From Candidatus Marsarchaeota archaeon (GTDB lineage Archaea > Micrarchaeota > Micrarchaeia > Micrarchaeales > Micrarchaeaceae): 64,000 bases of DNA. Positions within the stretch are counted from its first letter, which is position 1, and each line of letters opens with the position of its first letter. The position numbers and the translations under genes were made by a program. Below the pieces are notes generated by a model. The model saw only the letters and a program-made list of their open reading frames with translations, searched no databases and was not told where the DNA came from. Positions 16,744 through 25,341 of this stretch are shown here, piece by piece. Where the stretch lies: contig JAMCZQ010000004.1 in NCBI GenBank assembly GCA_023485295.1, forward strand, positions 1 through 64,000, given 5' to 3'.

Positions 16744-17294
16744 ATGCATAAAAACGATAGAGATAGTGTTAAAATGACTGTAAAAATGGATGTAAAGATA
16801 AATGATAAAATAACGGATAATAATGATAAAAGGAGCATAAAAGAAGGTAAAAATACGGATAAAAAGCAGAAATTGTTATCAGATATTATCAGCTATTTCT
16901 TTGATTCAGCAGAAAAGAACAATCTGGATAACAAAAAGGTCAATAAGGTTGTAAAAGATGTTCAATACCTAGTCAAAAAAGACCCTAAACAGAGGGATAC
17001 CAAGTGTTTTATATGCGAGAAAGATTAGAACTGCACCATATAGCAGGCAGAAACAACTCTGAGATGACTGTTTCTCTATGCGTACCATGCCACAATGAGA
17101 TAACAAAGCATCAGAATACGTGGGATGTACGCTGGACTAATCAAAACAACACAGAAACACTACAAAACGGATTCATAATGCAAGGTATTAGGGAATTGCT
17201 TTTGCTGAAATACGTCAAAACAGGGGATTACACTTACTATTGCTTAGCAGATTCCCTATGTTATGGCGTAGGCAAAGCACTGGCGAGCAGATGA
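16744..17294 (+). CDS. Casposon HNH endonuclease, split by a -1 frameshift
   Basis: Two frames make one protein. Frame one starts at ATG 16744 (GTGA four bases upstream) and gives a Lys/Asp-rich helical N-terminus ending in KCFICEKD, stop at 17026-17028. Frame two carries LELHHIAGRNNSEMTVSLCV and CHNEITKHQ to the stop at 17292-17294. Joined by a -1 slip on AAA (17020-17022) the product of about 182 residues has CFIC, HH (HNH catalytic) and CVPC, the zinc-binding HNH layout, with nothing missing. Neither half alone holds both Cys pairs. The cause may be a real mutation, programmed slippage or a sequencing error. Its stop overlaps the polymerase start (ATGA), so it was part of the operon. Confidence 0.75.
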
Positions 17295-19948
17295 ACGAAG
17301 GAATTAGCATAGCATTGCGATGTTATATAGACAACGAACTCAATCCACAGAACGATAACTTTACCTATTATAACGATAATTTAGTGTTTGTTTTTGACAC
17401 AGAAACAACGATAGACCAGTATCAGAACCTAAAATTTGGGTCTTACAGCATATGGCAGAACGATAAACTGGATGAGTTTGGGCTGTTTTATGATAACAGT
17501 TTGGATAACAATGAAGTAAAAACGTTATCGGACTATTCCAATAAAAAGCACATAAAACTGATGACGAAAAGCCAATTTCTTGATTTGTTTATAAACATAG
17601 TCTATAAAAGAAGGGCAATTTGTGTTGGTTTTAATTTACCTTTTGACATATCGCGAATAGCGATAGATTATAGCGTATCCAGGAAAGATAGCAACGCCTT
17701 CTCTTTCAAGCTATTCGATAACGTCTATATACCTAGAATCATCATAAAGCACATCGATTCTAAACGTTCATTGATAAACTTCTCTACGCCTTACTCTAAA
17801 AACTATAAAAAAGTTAACAGATACAGAGGCATATTCGTTGATCTGAGAACGTTATCTTTTGCGTTAACCAACAATAATCACTCTCTTGAAAGTGCATGTA
17901 AACTGTTTAACGTTGAGCATAAAAAACTGAAGACTGAAGATCATGGCAAGATAACGCCAGAGTACATACAATACAACATAAACGATGTTTTTGCGTCTTA
18001 TGACCTGTTTCTTGCATTGAAAAGCGAGTTTTCAAAGTATAAACTGTCAACACCACTGAGCAAACTGTTATCGCCAGCGTCTATAGGCAAGGAATACTTC
18101 AAGGAGATGGGCATCAAGCCGTTCCTAGAACTGAACCCCATGTTCCCTAAGCACTTGCTCGGATGGATAATGACCACCTATTACGGTGGTAGAACAGAAG
18201 TGCATATACGCAAGTCACCTGTAAAGGTATCATATATCGACTTTACATCCATGTATCCGTCGCAATTCGTATTACTCGGATTATGGGATTACGTTATCGC
18301 AGATAACATCGAAGTCATAGAAGATAACAAATTCGATAACTTGCTGGATAGCATACAGCTAAACGACCTTACAAACAAGGATTTATGGAAAACGCTCAAT
18401 GGTATCGCTCTCGTGGACGTGGATAACGACATCTTGCCACTCAGAGCTAAATACAAAGGCAATGCGGCATACAATATAGGACTGAACTTTGCAAAAGGCA
18501 AGGCACTTTGGTACACTTATCCTGACATCATAGCGTCAAAACTGCTTACTGGCAAAGTACCTAAGATAATCAAGGCGTTTCGATTTGTTGCCAAAGGCAA
18601 ACAGGGCAACCTACATTCAATAAACCTGTTTGGGAAGACAATAGATCCGTATAAAGACGATTTTATTCGCTATCTAATCGAGCATAGACTAGAGGTAAAG
18701 CAAAAATTGAAGCAAGACTCTGATAACAAAGATCTCAAGAAAGAGGACTTTATCGCCAAAATAATCGCAAATGCCACCTCTTATGGCATTTTCGTTGAAG
18801 TAAACACGCAAAACGAGAGGGTAAATGCAGAAATCTATGGAATAAATAAGTTTACGTGCGAGATAGACAAGAAAGAGCAGTTTGGCAGAGCGTTCAACCC
18901 TATTATTGCAACTATGTTAACATCAGGATCAAGGTTAATACTTGCCATGGTGGAAACAGTTGCACGTGAAAACCAAGGCTACTTTGCATATTGCGATACC
19001 GATTCACTCTTTGTTAACCCAGAATTAGTGGATAAGATTCAAGCATTCTTCAGGTCTCTGAATCCTTACACTACACCAGTTGAGATGTTCAAGGTAGAAA
19101 ACGATGAGAATGGCAAGCCTCTAGACGATGTTTGGTTTTATGGCATTTCTGCAAAGCGGTATTGTATGTACAGCATGGAGAGCGGTAAAATCAACATCTT
19201 AAAGCATTCATCCCATGGCCTGGGTGGTTTGATAGGTATAAATGAAGATGGGGTAAAAGCTATTTGGAAAGATATACTAGGTCATCATTATAATACACTA
19301 TCGAAAGCGGAGACAGAGAGCAAATATTCAAACAAATATGTGATTGGTAAACTTGCTTTGACTTCGCCGTTTGTCTTACGGCGTTTTAGACGCACAAACA
19401 AGAATAAAAAACTAAAGCCATTCAATTTTGTTATAGTTGGCATTGGGCATAGGTTGGATCCTTCAACCAGGGAACCAATAATACCCATGTTGGCTTACAC
19501 CAAAAACACAGATATCGTGCCGTTTAGCTCATTTACTGATTACAAAACTGGCAAAGCGTATGTTGACAATACACAGTTTTATTGGAAACCGTTTTCAGAA
19601 TTCCTCTTAGACTACATGAATCATAACGATGGCAAGTATGATGGGAATATAGGAGAGTTGAAAAGGAAACAAATTGATATCGGAGAGATAGAACACATCG
19701 GCAAAGAGTCAAACAACCTTGAAGAAAGCGAAGTTCTCGGCGTTTCTGACGATAATTATACCATATATGGTGCTAGAATTGATGAGAAACTGTGTAAGAT
19801 AATCCCTAACCTAACTAATATAGATGCAAAACAAATTGGAATATCCAGAACAGAACTGTATTATCTTAATAAGATGGTTAAAGAAGGAAAGAAGATAAGA
19901 ATGAAAAGGAAGACGTTGAGAAAACTATTAAATAACCTCTACTATTAG
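17291..19948 (+). CDS. polB: Casposon family B DNA polymerase
   Basis: The ATG at 17291 overlaps the HNH stop (ATGA) and is preferred to an upstream in-frame start, giving 885 residues. Exonuclease motifs are intact: FDTET (D36, E38), FNLPFD (N115-D119) and YNIND (Y228-D232). Polymerase motifs are DFTSMYPS (D317, motif A), K..ANATSYG (about 490-499, motif B) and YCDTDS (about 568, motif C). It should replicate or repair the element, with proofreading. The C-terminal 45 residues (ISRTELYYLNKMVKEGKKIR and on) match the HTH tail of the casposase next door, which is unusual. Codon use is AT-rich like the rest of the element. Confidence 0.93.
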   Translation: MNEGISIALRCYIDNELNPQNDNFTYYNDNLVFVFDTETTIDQYQNLKFGSYSIWQNDKLDEFGLFYDNSLDNNEVKTLSDYSNKKHIKLMTKSQFLDLFINIVYKRRAICVGFNLPFDISRIAIDYSVSRKDSNAFSFKLFDNVYIPRIIIKHIDSKRSLINFSTPYSKNYKKVNRYRGIFVDLRTLSFALTNNNHSLESACKLFNVEHKKLKTEDHGKITPEYIQYNINDVFASYDLFLALKSEFSKYKLSTPLSKLLSPASIGKEYFKEMGIKPFLELNPMFPKHLLGWIMTTYYGGRTEVHIRKSPVKVSYIDFTSMYPSQFVLLGLWDYVIADNIEVIEDNKFDNLLDSIQLNDLTNKDLWKTLNGIALVDVDNDILPLRAKYKGNAAYNIGLNFAKGKALWYTYPDIIASKLLTGKVPKIIKAFRFVAKGKQGNLHSINLFGKTIDPYKDDFIRYLIEHRLEVKQKLKQDSDNKDLKKEDFIAKIIANATSYGIFVEVNTQNERVNAEIYGINKFTCEIDKKEQFGRAFNPIIATMLTSGSRLILAMVETVARENQGYFAYCDTDSLFVNPELVDKIQAFFRSLNPYTTPVEMFKVENDENGKPLDDVWFYGISAKRYCMYSMESGKINILKHSSHGLGGLIGINEDGVKAIWKDILGHHYNTLSKAETESKYSNKYVIGKLALTSPFVLRRFRRTNKNKKLKPFNFVIVGIGHRLDPSTREPIIPMLAYTKNTDIVPFSSFTDYKTGKAYVDNTQFYWKPFSEFLLDYMNHNDGKYDGNIGELKRKQIDIGEIEHIGKESNNLEESEVLGVSDDNYTIYGARIDEKLCKIIPNLTNIDAKQIGISRTELYYLNKMVKEGKKIRMKRKTLRKLLNNLYY

Positions 19949-19955
19949 TTTAACT

Positions 19956-20519
19956 ATGCCGGCTCGAAAACTAAAATCCTGGAGCTTAAAGGAGATAGCC
20001 CAGATAATAGTGATTCCGATCGTAATTGGAATAATCTCAAGCGCTATATATGCATACGTAGTAACTTCTACTGCTCCAGAGCCACTGATTTATATAAGAA
20101 TCATACAGACCTCTTTTAACTTTCCAATTAATCAACCACATTATATAGCTATTCAATTTAGTAATTATGGCAAAGCTAATTGTGCATATATACACTTTAA
20201 GATAAACACGAGAGATGGTATCTTTATACTAACGCCGTCATCAAATATTACTATATATCCGCAGTCAATAATTAAAAGCGGAATTACATATGATAACAAA
20301 ACAAATTCCGAATGGTTTACAGCTACTATGTCCAATATAGAACCATACGAGTATGGATATATCTCCTTCATAGTAAGTAATACAATCAAATATCCTGACA
20401 ATCTCTATGTAAACATATCGGATCTTGAAGGATGCGCTTCTCAATACAGGATATTTACTTATGCTCAACTAGAAAATAACTCATCTCTTGTGAATGCGAA
20501 GAATTTAACTATAACTTGA
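19956..20519 (+). CDS. Casposon signal-anchored extracellular protein
   Basis: A 187-residue protein starting 8 bases after polB. A basic head (PARKLKSW) precedes one membrane helix (about 15-38, AQIIVIPIVIGIISSAIYAY), then an outside domain rich in Asn, Tyr and Ile with many N-x-S/T sites and beta-strand character. No family recognised. It is the last gene of the rightward operon. Confidence 0.55.
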   Translation: MPARKLKSWSLKEIAQIIVIPIVIGIISSAIYAYVVTSTAPEPLIYIRIIQTSFNFPINQPHYIAIQFSNYGKANCAYIHFKINTRDGIFILTPSSNITIYPQSIIKSGITYDNKTNSEWFTATMSNIEPYEYGYISFIVSNTIKYPDNLYVNISDLEGCASQYRIFTYAQLENNSSLVNAKNLTIT

Positions 20520-20626
20520 TAGAAAGATGTAGATTCCGTACATATAGATATAATGAAATTGGTATGTACTAAACTATAGATAAATATTATATTATAAAAC
20601 AGTCATTTAGGGTGGCCCTCAAAGTT

Positions 20627-21058
20627 CTATCTTTTTTCTAAGAAGATGGCTAAACCCATCCCTGCAAAAACGACAACTATAGAAATGATTGAAGATAGGA
20701 TTACATCAAAACTTACTACAGCAGGGGTTAAACTGGAAAGATCAGGCCAGAAAAGATAAAGGCCCACTAATGCTCCCATTCCAAATATTAATGTTTTATA
20801 TTTCATTTTTAGACCGTTTTCGAAATCCTGAATAATCCAAATAATAGCTAATGCTCCAATGATTATTGCCATTGTGGATCCAAAATAAGCCATTGTGTTT
20901 GCAAAAGTAGGGGCCATAGATATGGCGGTGCCTATTATAATTTTGTGTGCCTGAGACAGAGCATAAATTAATTCAGAGTCTATTACTTGTATTACAGGCA
21001 TGAAAAACCCGGAAATGAATATGCTTGCATAAATCTCCTTTTCTATTAGTTTTGGCAT
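20627..21058 (-). CDS. Casposon four-helix membrane protein
   Basis: The 143-residue protein has hydrophobic segments at about 9-27, 38-60, 62-78, 90-104 and 115-138, with a charged stretch QDFENGLKMKYK in the middle. It lies just inside the right terminal repeat and reads inward. No family recognised; cargo of unknown role. Confidence 0.55.
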   Translation of the reverse strand: MPKLIEKEIYASIFISGFFMPVIQVIDSELIYALSQAHKIIIGTAISMAPTFANTMAYFGSTMAIIIGALAIIWIIQDFENGLKMKYKTLIFGMGALVGLYLFWPDLSSLTPAVVSFDVILSSIISIVVVFAGMGLAIFLEKR

Positions 21059-21109
21059 AATTTTTTTTAGTCTGAACTGATATTTATAACTTTCATAAAT
21101 CTGAAAATG

Positions 21110-21140
21110 TGTTCAAAATCTTTGATTTATATATAACCCC
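21110..21140 (-). repeat. Casposon terminal inverted repeat, right
   Basis: Exact 31-bp reverse complement of the left repeat, ending in ATATATAACCCC immediately before the duplicated target. Confidence 0.96.
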
Positions 21141-21154
21141 AGCATCTGAATATA
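21141..21154. repeat. Casposon target-site duplication, right copy
   Basis: AGCATCTGAATATA, identical to 11349-11362; the original downstream flank of tRNA-Glu resumes with AAGCACAGAG at 21155. Confidence 0.95.
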
Positions 21155-21286
21155 AAGCACAGAGTAACTTTTTGCTAGATAAATTGCTGCCGGGCTGTTA
21201 ATAGCATGCTCATTCCTAGTTCACTCATGCAGCACTTCATTGTACGAAAGCAATAATAACATGCACAAAGATATCCGAACGATGCA

Positions 21287-22330
21287 ATGCAGATAATAAA
21301 ACCTAAAAGACTTAGCGAAGGCGATACGGTAGCTATAGTTTCGCCTTCGGCCGGGGTTCCGGCACGGTTTCCGCATATATATGGGCACGGGCTGGATATG
21401 ATAAAAAAGCACCTCAGGCTTGAAGTTAAGGAGTATAATACAGCTAGGAAAAGCAATGATTACCTTTACACGCATCCGCGTGAAAGGGCGGAAGACATAA
21501 ACAACGCCTTTGCAGACAAAGAGGTAAAAGCAATAGTCGCAAGCATAGGAGGTGACGATTCGGTAAGGATATTGGATTACCTTGACATGAAAGCCATAAA
21601 GAATAACCCGAAGATCATAATGGGATTTTCGGATTCTACTACGTTTTTAGATTATATACACCTAAAAACAGGACTCATTACATACAATGGGCCTACCATA
21701 ATGGCTGGGTTTGCGCAAACAGAAAGATTTCCAAAATTGTTTTTGGACATGATTAGGAGTTTGCTTTTCGAGCCAACGGAAAAATACGAGTATCACAGCT
21801 TCCCTTTCTGGTCAGACGGCTATCCGGATTGGGCTGAAAAGAGCAACGTAGGAAAAATAAATGAAAGGCACAAGAACGATGGATGGCACTGGCTTCAGGG
21901 CAATGGCGTAGTGAAAGGCAGGCTTTTCGGTGGATGCGCAGATGCACTTGAATTCATGAAAGGAACGCGCTTTTGGCCTGGAAAAGATTTTTGGGATGGA
22001 AAGATATTATTTCTAGAAACTTCCGAAGACAAGCCCATGCCAGATACGGTAAAGTACTGGGTGAGGAATTACGGCAGCCAGGGGATACTAGAACGGATAG
22101 CTGCGCTGCTGATCGCCATGCCTTCTGGGTATTCAATGGAAGAAAAAGAGAAAATGGAGAACAAAGTACGCTCAGTCCTCAGCCTGGAATTTGGAGCAGG
22201 TAAGATTCCCCTTGTTACCAATATGGATTTTGGACACACAGATCCAAAATTCATCTTGCCAATAGGAGCAATGGCAGAAGTGGATGCATCAAAGAAAAGG
22301 TTTAGGCTCTTGGAAAATTCGGTTTCATGA
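21287..22330 (+). CDS. S66-family serine peptidase (LD-carboxypeptidase/MccF-like)
   Basis: The 347-residue protein has the S66 layout: N-terminal GDTVAIVSPSAG, a mid-region GGDDSVRILDYLD, the nucleophile elbow IIMGFSDSTTFL (Ser), then LFLETSED (Glu) and MDFGHTDPKFILPIG (His) of the Ser-Glu-His triad. Family members cleave peptidoglycan LD bonds or, as in MccF, detach acyl-nucleotide antibiotics such as microcin C7. Archaea of this type lack peptidoglycan, so detoxification or peptide turnover is more likely. No signal peptide, so cytoplasmic. It is the first gene to the right of the casposon scar. Confidence 0.88.
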   Translation: MQIIKPKRLSEGDTVAIVSPSAGVPARFPHIYGHGLDMIKKHLRLEVKEYNTARKSNDYLYTHPRERAEDINNAFADKEVKAIVASIGGDDSVRILDYLDMKAIKNNPKIIMGFSDSTTFLDYIHLKTGLITYNGPTIMAGFAQTERFPKLFLDMIRSLLFEPTEKYEYHSFPFWSDGYPDWAEKSNVGKINERHKNDGWHWLQGNGVVKGRLFGGCADALEFMKGTRFWPGKDFWDGKILFLETSEDKPMPDTVKYWVRNYGSQGILERIAALLIAMPSGYSMEEKEKMENKVRSVLSLEFGAGKIPLVTNMDFGHTDPKFILPIGAMAEVDASKKRFRLLENSVS

Positions 22331-22360
22331 GTTGAAGCCATGGCTCACTCAGGATGAATA

Positions 22361-23581
22361 TCAATCATACGCTTCATATCCTTGTCCGAGAATATCCGAA
22401 GCGATCTTCAGGTCCTGTATCTCGTCAGTGCCCTCGTATATGCGCGCAACCCTGCTGTCGAGGAACAGCTGCCCCACTGGCGACATCAGCGAATACCCGA
22501 AGCCGCCGTGCACCTGCACTGCTTTGTCCGCAGACTCGAACGCAAGCCTTGACGCAATGCGCTTTGCCAAGGCGGAATGCAGATCAGCATAATTTAGCAG
22601 CTGCTTGTCATCAGGGTTTTTATCCGACGCCTCTTTTGCCATTATTGCTTTCAGAAGCGGCCACCTCGCCATCTCAAGGTTATGCCGCATTGCTGCAATG
22701 TGCTGCTGTATCAGCTGGTGCTTGCCTATCTCCTTGCCGTGCTGCACCCTCTCTTTAGCCCTCTTCAAAGACGAAGACAAAGATGCTTCTATTACGCCTA
22801 TGCACGCAGAACCTATGCCTATCCTGCCGTTAACAAGGGCTGAATATGCAACATGGAGCCCCTTGCCCTCTGTTCCAAGTATGTCCTCTTTCTGCACCCT
22901 TACATTTTCGAAGCTCAGCATCGCGGTATCTGATGTGAACAGGCCTACCTTTTCCTTAAGCACCGCATCCACGCCAAAGCCTTCAGCCTTCGAATCTATT
23001 ATGAAGGCTGTTATATTGCCGCCAGCTTTCGACTTAGCAAAGAGTATCATATAGTTGCATATCGATCCGTTGGTGATAAGGTATTTTGTGCCATTTATTA
23101 TAAAGTCTTGGCCGTCCTTCTCATATGTTGTGCTCATAATGCTCGGGTCGCTTCCTGCCTCCGGCTCTGTAAGCGCAAAAGAAAATATCGAGTCGCCATT
23201 TGCCATGGGCTTAAGATACATGCCCTTTTGCTGCTCAGTGCCCCATCTTGAAATCGCATTTGCAGCTATGAATGTCTGTACGTCGTAAAGAGTGGCAAAC
23301 CCTAAGCCGAGCTGCCCAAGCCTCATTTGCACAAGCGAGTGCGTTATCTGCCTTAAGCCCATGCCCCCCTGCTCCTTGCTTATCGGAATGCCGAAAAGCC
23401 CGTGCTTCCTTGCTATGCCTATCGCTTCAGTGTCAAATTCGTGGTTCATGTAGTGCTCGTATTCCGGCATTGCGAGCTCCTCTGCAGCAGCGTCTGCCTC
23501 TTCAAACGCATTGGCATCCTCTTTTGAGAAGTTGGTAAAACTCGATGCATATTTTATGTCTTCGGCGAATTCCTGGTCCAT
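22361..23581 (-). CDS. Acyl-CoA dehydrogenase (copy 1)
   Basis: This FAD enzyme has the signatures LTEPEAGSD (about residue 125), RIASRLAFESADKAVQVHGG and RVARIYEGTDEIQDLKIA, with the catalytic Glu in YEGT. It oxidises the alpha-beta bond of an acyl-CoA or a related substrate, passing electrons to an ETF-like carrier; none is encoded in the window. The ATG at 23581 is chosen because GGTAA lies four bases upstream and directly overlaps the stop of the carbonic-anhydrase-like gene; an in-frame TTG at 23602 would add seven residues. It is the last gene of the leftward operon from 25792. Long stretches are nearly identical at DNA level to copy 2 at 24109-25341. Confidence 0.93.
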   Translation of the reverse strand: MDQEFAEDIKYASSFTNFSKEDANAFEEADAAAEELAMPEYEHYMNHEFDTEAIGIARKHGLFGIPISKEQGGMGLRQITHSLVQMRLGQLGLGFATLYDVQTFIAANAISRWGTEQQKGMYLKPMANGDSIFSFALTEPEAGSDPSIMSTTYEKDGQDFIINGTKYLITNGSICNYMILFAKSKAGGNITAFIIDSKAEGFGVDAVLKEKVGLFTSDTAMLSFENVRVQKEDILGTEGKGLHVAYSALVNGRIGIGSACIGVIEASLSSSLKRAKERVQHGKEIGKHQLIQQHIAAMRHNLEMARWPLLKAIMAKEASDKNPDDKQLLNYADLHSALAKRIASRLAFESADKAVQVHGGFGYSLMSPVGQLFLDSRVARIYEGTDEIQDLKIASDILGQGYEAYD

Positions 23582-23585
23582 CCTA

Positions 23586-24104
23586 TTACCTGCGTTTTTC
23601 AAGGTACTGCTTGGCGAGCTCCGCGTAGGCCTTCCAGTTTCTTGTTATCCTTGCCCTGTGCGCCTTACTCACCTTTGCCTTTATCGTTCCTGGAACGCCC
23701 ATCACTATGCTTCCGTCAGGTATTGCTGTGCCCTCGGTCACAACAGACCCTGCAGCCACAATGCACCAGTCGCCTATTTTTGCTCCCTCCAGCACCATGC
23801 TGCCCATGCCTATGAGGCAGTTGTTGCCTATGGTGCAGCCATGCACTATGGCCCCGTGGCCTATTGTTACATTATCGCCGACTATCGTCGGGAACTTATC
23901 CGCGGTCCCGTGCATGACGGCATTGTCCTGCACGCTTACGTTCTTGCCTATCATTATGTAGTGCATGTCTCCGCGAAGCACTGCTCCATACCATATGCTG
24001 GAATGCTTTCCTATCCTGACATCGCCTATAAGCATTGCGGTTTCAGCTATAAAAGCTTCTTTATCAACTTTCGGAGCCTTTCCCTTGAACTGCATCATTG
24101 CCAT
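23586..24104 (-). CDS. Gamma-carbonic-anhydrase-like hexapeptide-repeat protein
   Basis: The 172-residue protein is a left-handed beta helix of hexapeptide repeats (ETAMLIGDVRIGKHSSIWYG, VLRGDMHYIMIG, NVTIGHGAIVHGCTIGNNCLIG), with the three metal-ligand His positions of gamma-class proteins (VMHG, IGHGAIVHGC). YrdA/PaaY-like proteins share this fold, so hydration of CO2 or thioesterase-related roles both remain possible. GGTGA lies four bases before the ATG. Being sandwiched between two acyl-CoA dehydrogenase genes, it recalls PaaY in phenylacetyl-CoA-type pathways. Confidence 0.88.
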   Translation of the reverse strand: MAMMQFKGKAPKVDKEAFIAETAMLIGDVRIGKHSSIWYGAVLRGDMHYIMIGKNVSVQDNAVMHGTADKFPTIVGDNVTIGHGAIVHGCTIGNNCLIGMGSMVLEGAKIGDWCIVAAGSVVTEGTAIPDGSIVMGVPGTIKAKVSKAHRARITRNWKAYAELAKQYLEKRR

Positions 24105-24108
24105 TTAG

Positions 24109-25341
24109 TCACCTATACGCCTCATAGCCCTTGCCCAATAGCTCCGAAGCGATCTTTAGGTCCTGTATCTCGTCAGTGCCTTCGTATATGCGCGCAACCC
24201 TGCTGTCCAGGAACAGCTGCCCCACTGGCGACATCAGCGAATACCCGAAGCCGCCGTGCACCTGCACTGCCCTGTCCGCAGACTCGAACGCAAGCCTTGA
24301 CGCAATGCGCTTTGCAAGCGACACGCGCAATTCTACTTCTTCCATGAGCTCCTTATTTTCCGGATTGGCCTCGTAATCCGCTTTCCTTAGCGCCGCGAAG
24401 TACGCGGGCCACCTCGCCATCTCAAGGTTCTGCCGCATTGCTGCAATGTGCTGCTGTATCAGCTGGTGCTTGCCTATCTCCTTGCCGTGCTGCACCCTCT
24501 CTTTAGCCCTCTTCAAAGATGCGTTAAGCGAGCCTTCAATGACACCCACGCAGCCGGCTGCGACACCGAGCCTTGCATTTAGCAACGCGGAATACGCCAC
24601 GTTCATGCCCTTGCCCTTCGGCCCGAGCATTGAATCTTCCGGAACTTCCACTTCAGAAAGGTCTATCATGCCTGTATCTGATGTGAACAGGCCTATCTTT
24701 TCCTTAAGCTGCGTGCGCGAAACGCCATCGGAATGCGCATCCACTATGAATGCGCTTATCTCGTTCGCAGCATCTGCTGATCTTGCGAATACGATTATGT
24801 AGTCAGCTATGGTGCCGTTTGATATCAGGTATTTGGTGCCGTTTATGACATAGCCGGAGCCGGATTTTTTGTATTCGCTTTTGAGCGATGCCGGATCGCT
24901 TCCTGCCTCCGGCTCTGTAAGGCCAAAAGCGTATACCTTCTCGCCCTTTACGTTTTTTGGAAGATGTTCGGCTTTTTGCTGCTCAGTGCCCCATCTCTGG
25001 ATAGTCTGTGCGCACAGGAACACCTGCACGTTGATGAAGCTTGACAGGCCCATGCCGAGCTGCCCAAGCCTCTCCTTTGCCAAAGTGGAAATTATCGGCT
25101 GCATGCCAAGGCCGCCATACTCAGTGCTTACAGGTATGCCTATGAGATTGTGCTTTGCAAGAACCTTCGGGCCTTCAGTGTCAAACTCGTGGTTCATGTA
25201 GTGCTCGTATTCCGGCATTGCGAGCTCCTCTGCAGCAGCGTCTGCCTCTTCAAACACGTGCAGCTCTTCATCGCTGAACCTGCGCATCATTCCTACATCT
25301 TTTACCGATCTGCCAAATAGCTCCTCCATATCACGCACCAT
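24109..25341 (-). CDS. Acyl-CoA dehydrogenase (copy 2)
   Basis: The 410-residue paralogue of the enzyme at 22361 shares LTEPEAGSD, the FAD-binding GTKYLISNG, RIASRLAFESADRAVQVHGG and RIYEGTDEIQDLKIA with its catalytic Glu. The two copies differ mainly in the middle (residues about 190-270), which shapes the acyl pocket, so they may act on different substrates. The start overlaps the end of the CoxG-like gene by 11 bases (ATG 25341); a later in-frame ATG at 25329 is possible. Operon member. Confidence 0.93.
   Translation of the reverse strand: MVRDMEELFGRSVKDVGMMRRFSDEELHVFEEADAAAEELAMPEYEHYMNHEFDTEGPKVLAKHNLIGIPVSTEYGGLGMQPIISTLAKERLGQLGMGLSSFINVQVFLCAQTIQRWGTEQQKAEHLPKNVKGEKVYAFGLTEPEAGSDPASLKSEYKKSGSGYVINGTKYLISNGTIADYIIVFARSADAANEISAFIVDAHSDGVSRTQLKEKIGLFTSDTGMIDLSEVEVPEDSMLGPKGKGMNVAYSALLNARLGVAAGCVGVIEGSLNASLKRAKERVQHGKEIGKHQLIQQHIAAMRQNLEMARWPAYFAALRKADYEANPENKELMEEVELRVSLAKRIASRLAFESADRAVQVHGGFGYSLMSPVGQLFLDSRVARIYEGTDEIQDLKIASELLGKGYEAYR

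Larger units (their letters stand above)
11363..21140. mobile_element. Complete casposon (9,778 bp) inserted at the 3' end of tRNA-Glu
   Basis: The element has every hallmark of a casposon: perfect 31-bp terminal inverted repeats, a perfect 14-bp target-site duplication, a Cas1-family integrase (13440-14639) with all catalytic residues and a C-terminal HTH extension, and a family B DNA polymerase (17291-19948). Accessory genes are an HNH nuclease, HTH proteins, a C2H2 zinc-finger protein and several membrane proteins. Casposase-driven insertion at tRNA 3' ends with target duplications of about 14 bp is known for family 2 casposons of euryarchaea such as Aciduliprofundum boonei. The element is visibly more AT-rich than its flanks. 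There are no CRISPR repeats and no cas2, so this is not a CRISPR locus. Perfect repeats and duplication argue for recent insertion. Confidence 0.95.

Noticed and set aside
21155-21286. A second small gene between the casposon and the S66 peptidase
   Set aside because: The short frames there have no ribosome-binding site and overlap in several directions; this is the displaced downstream flank of tRNA-Glu.
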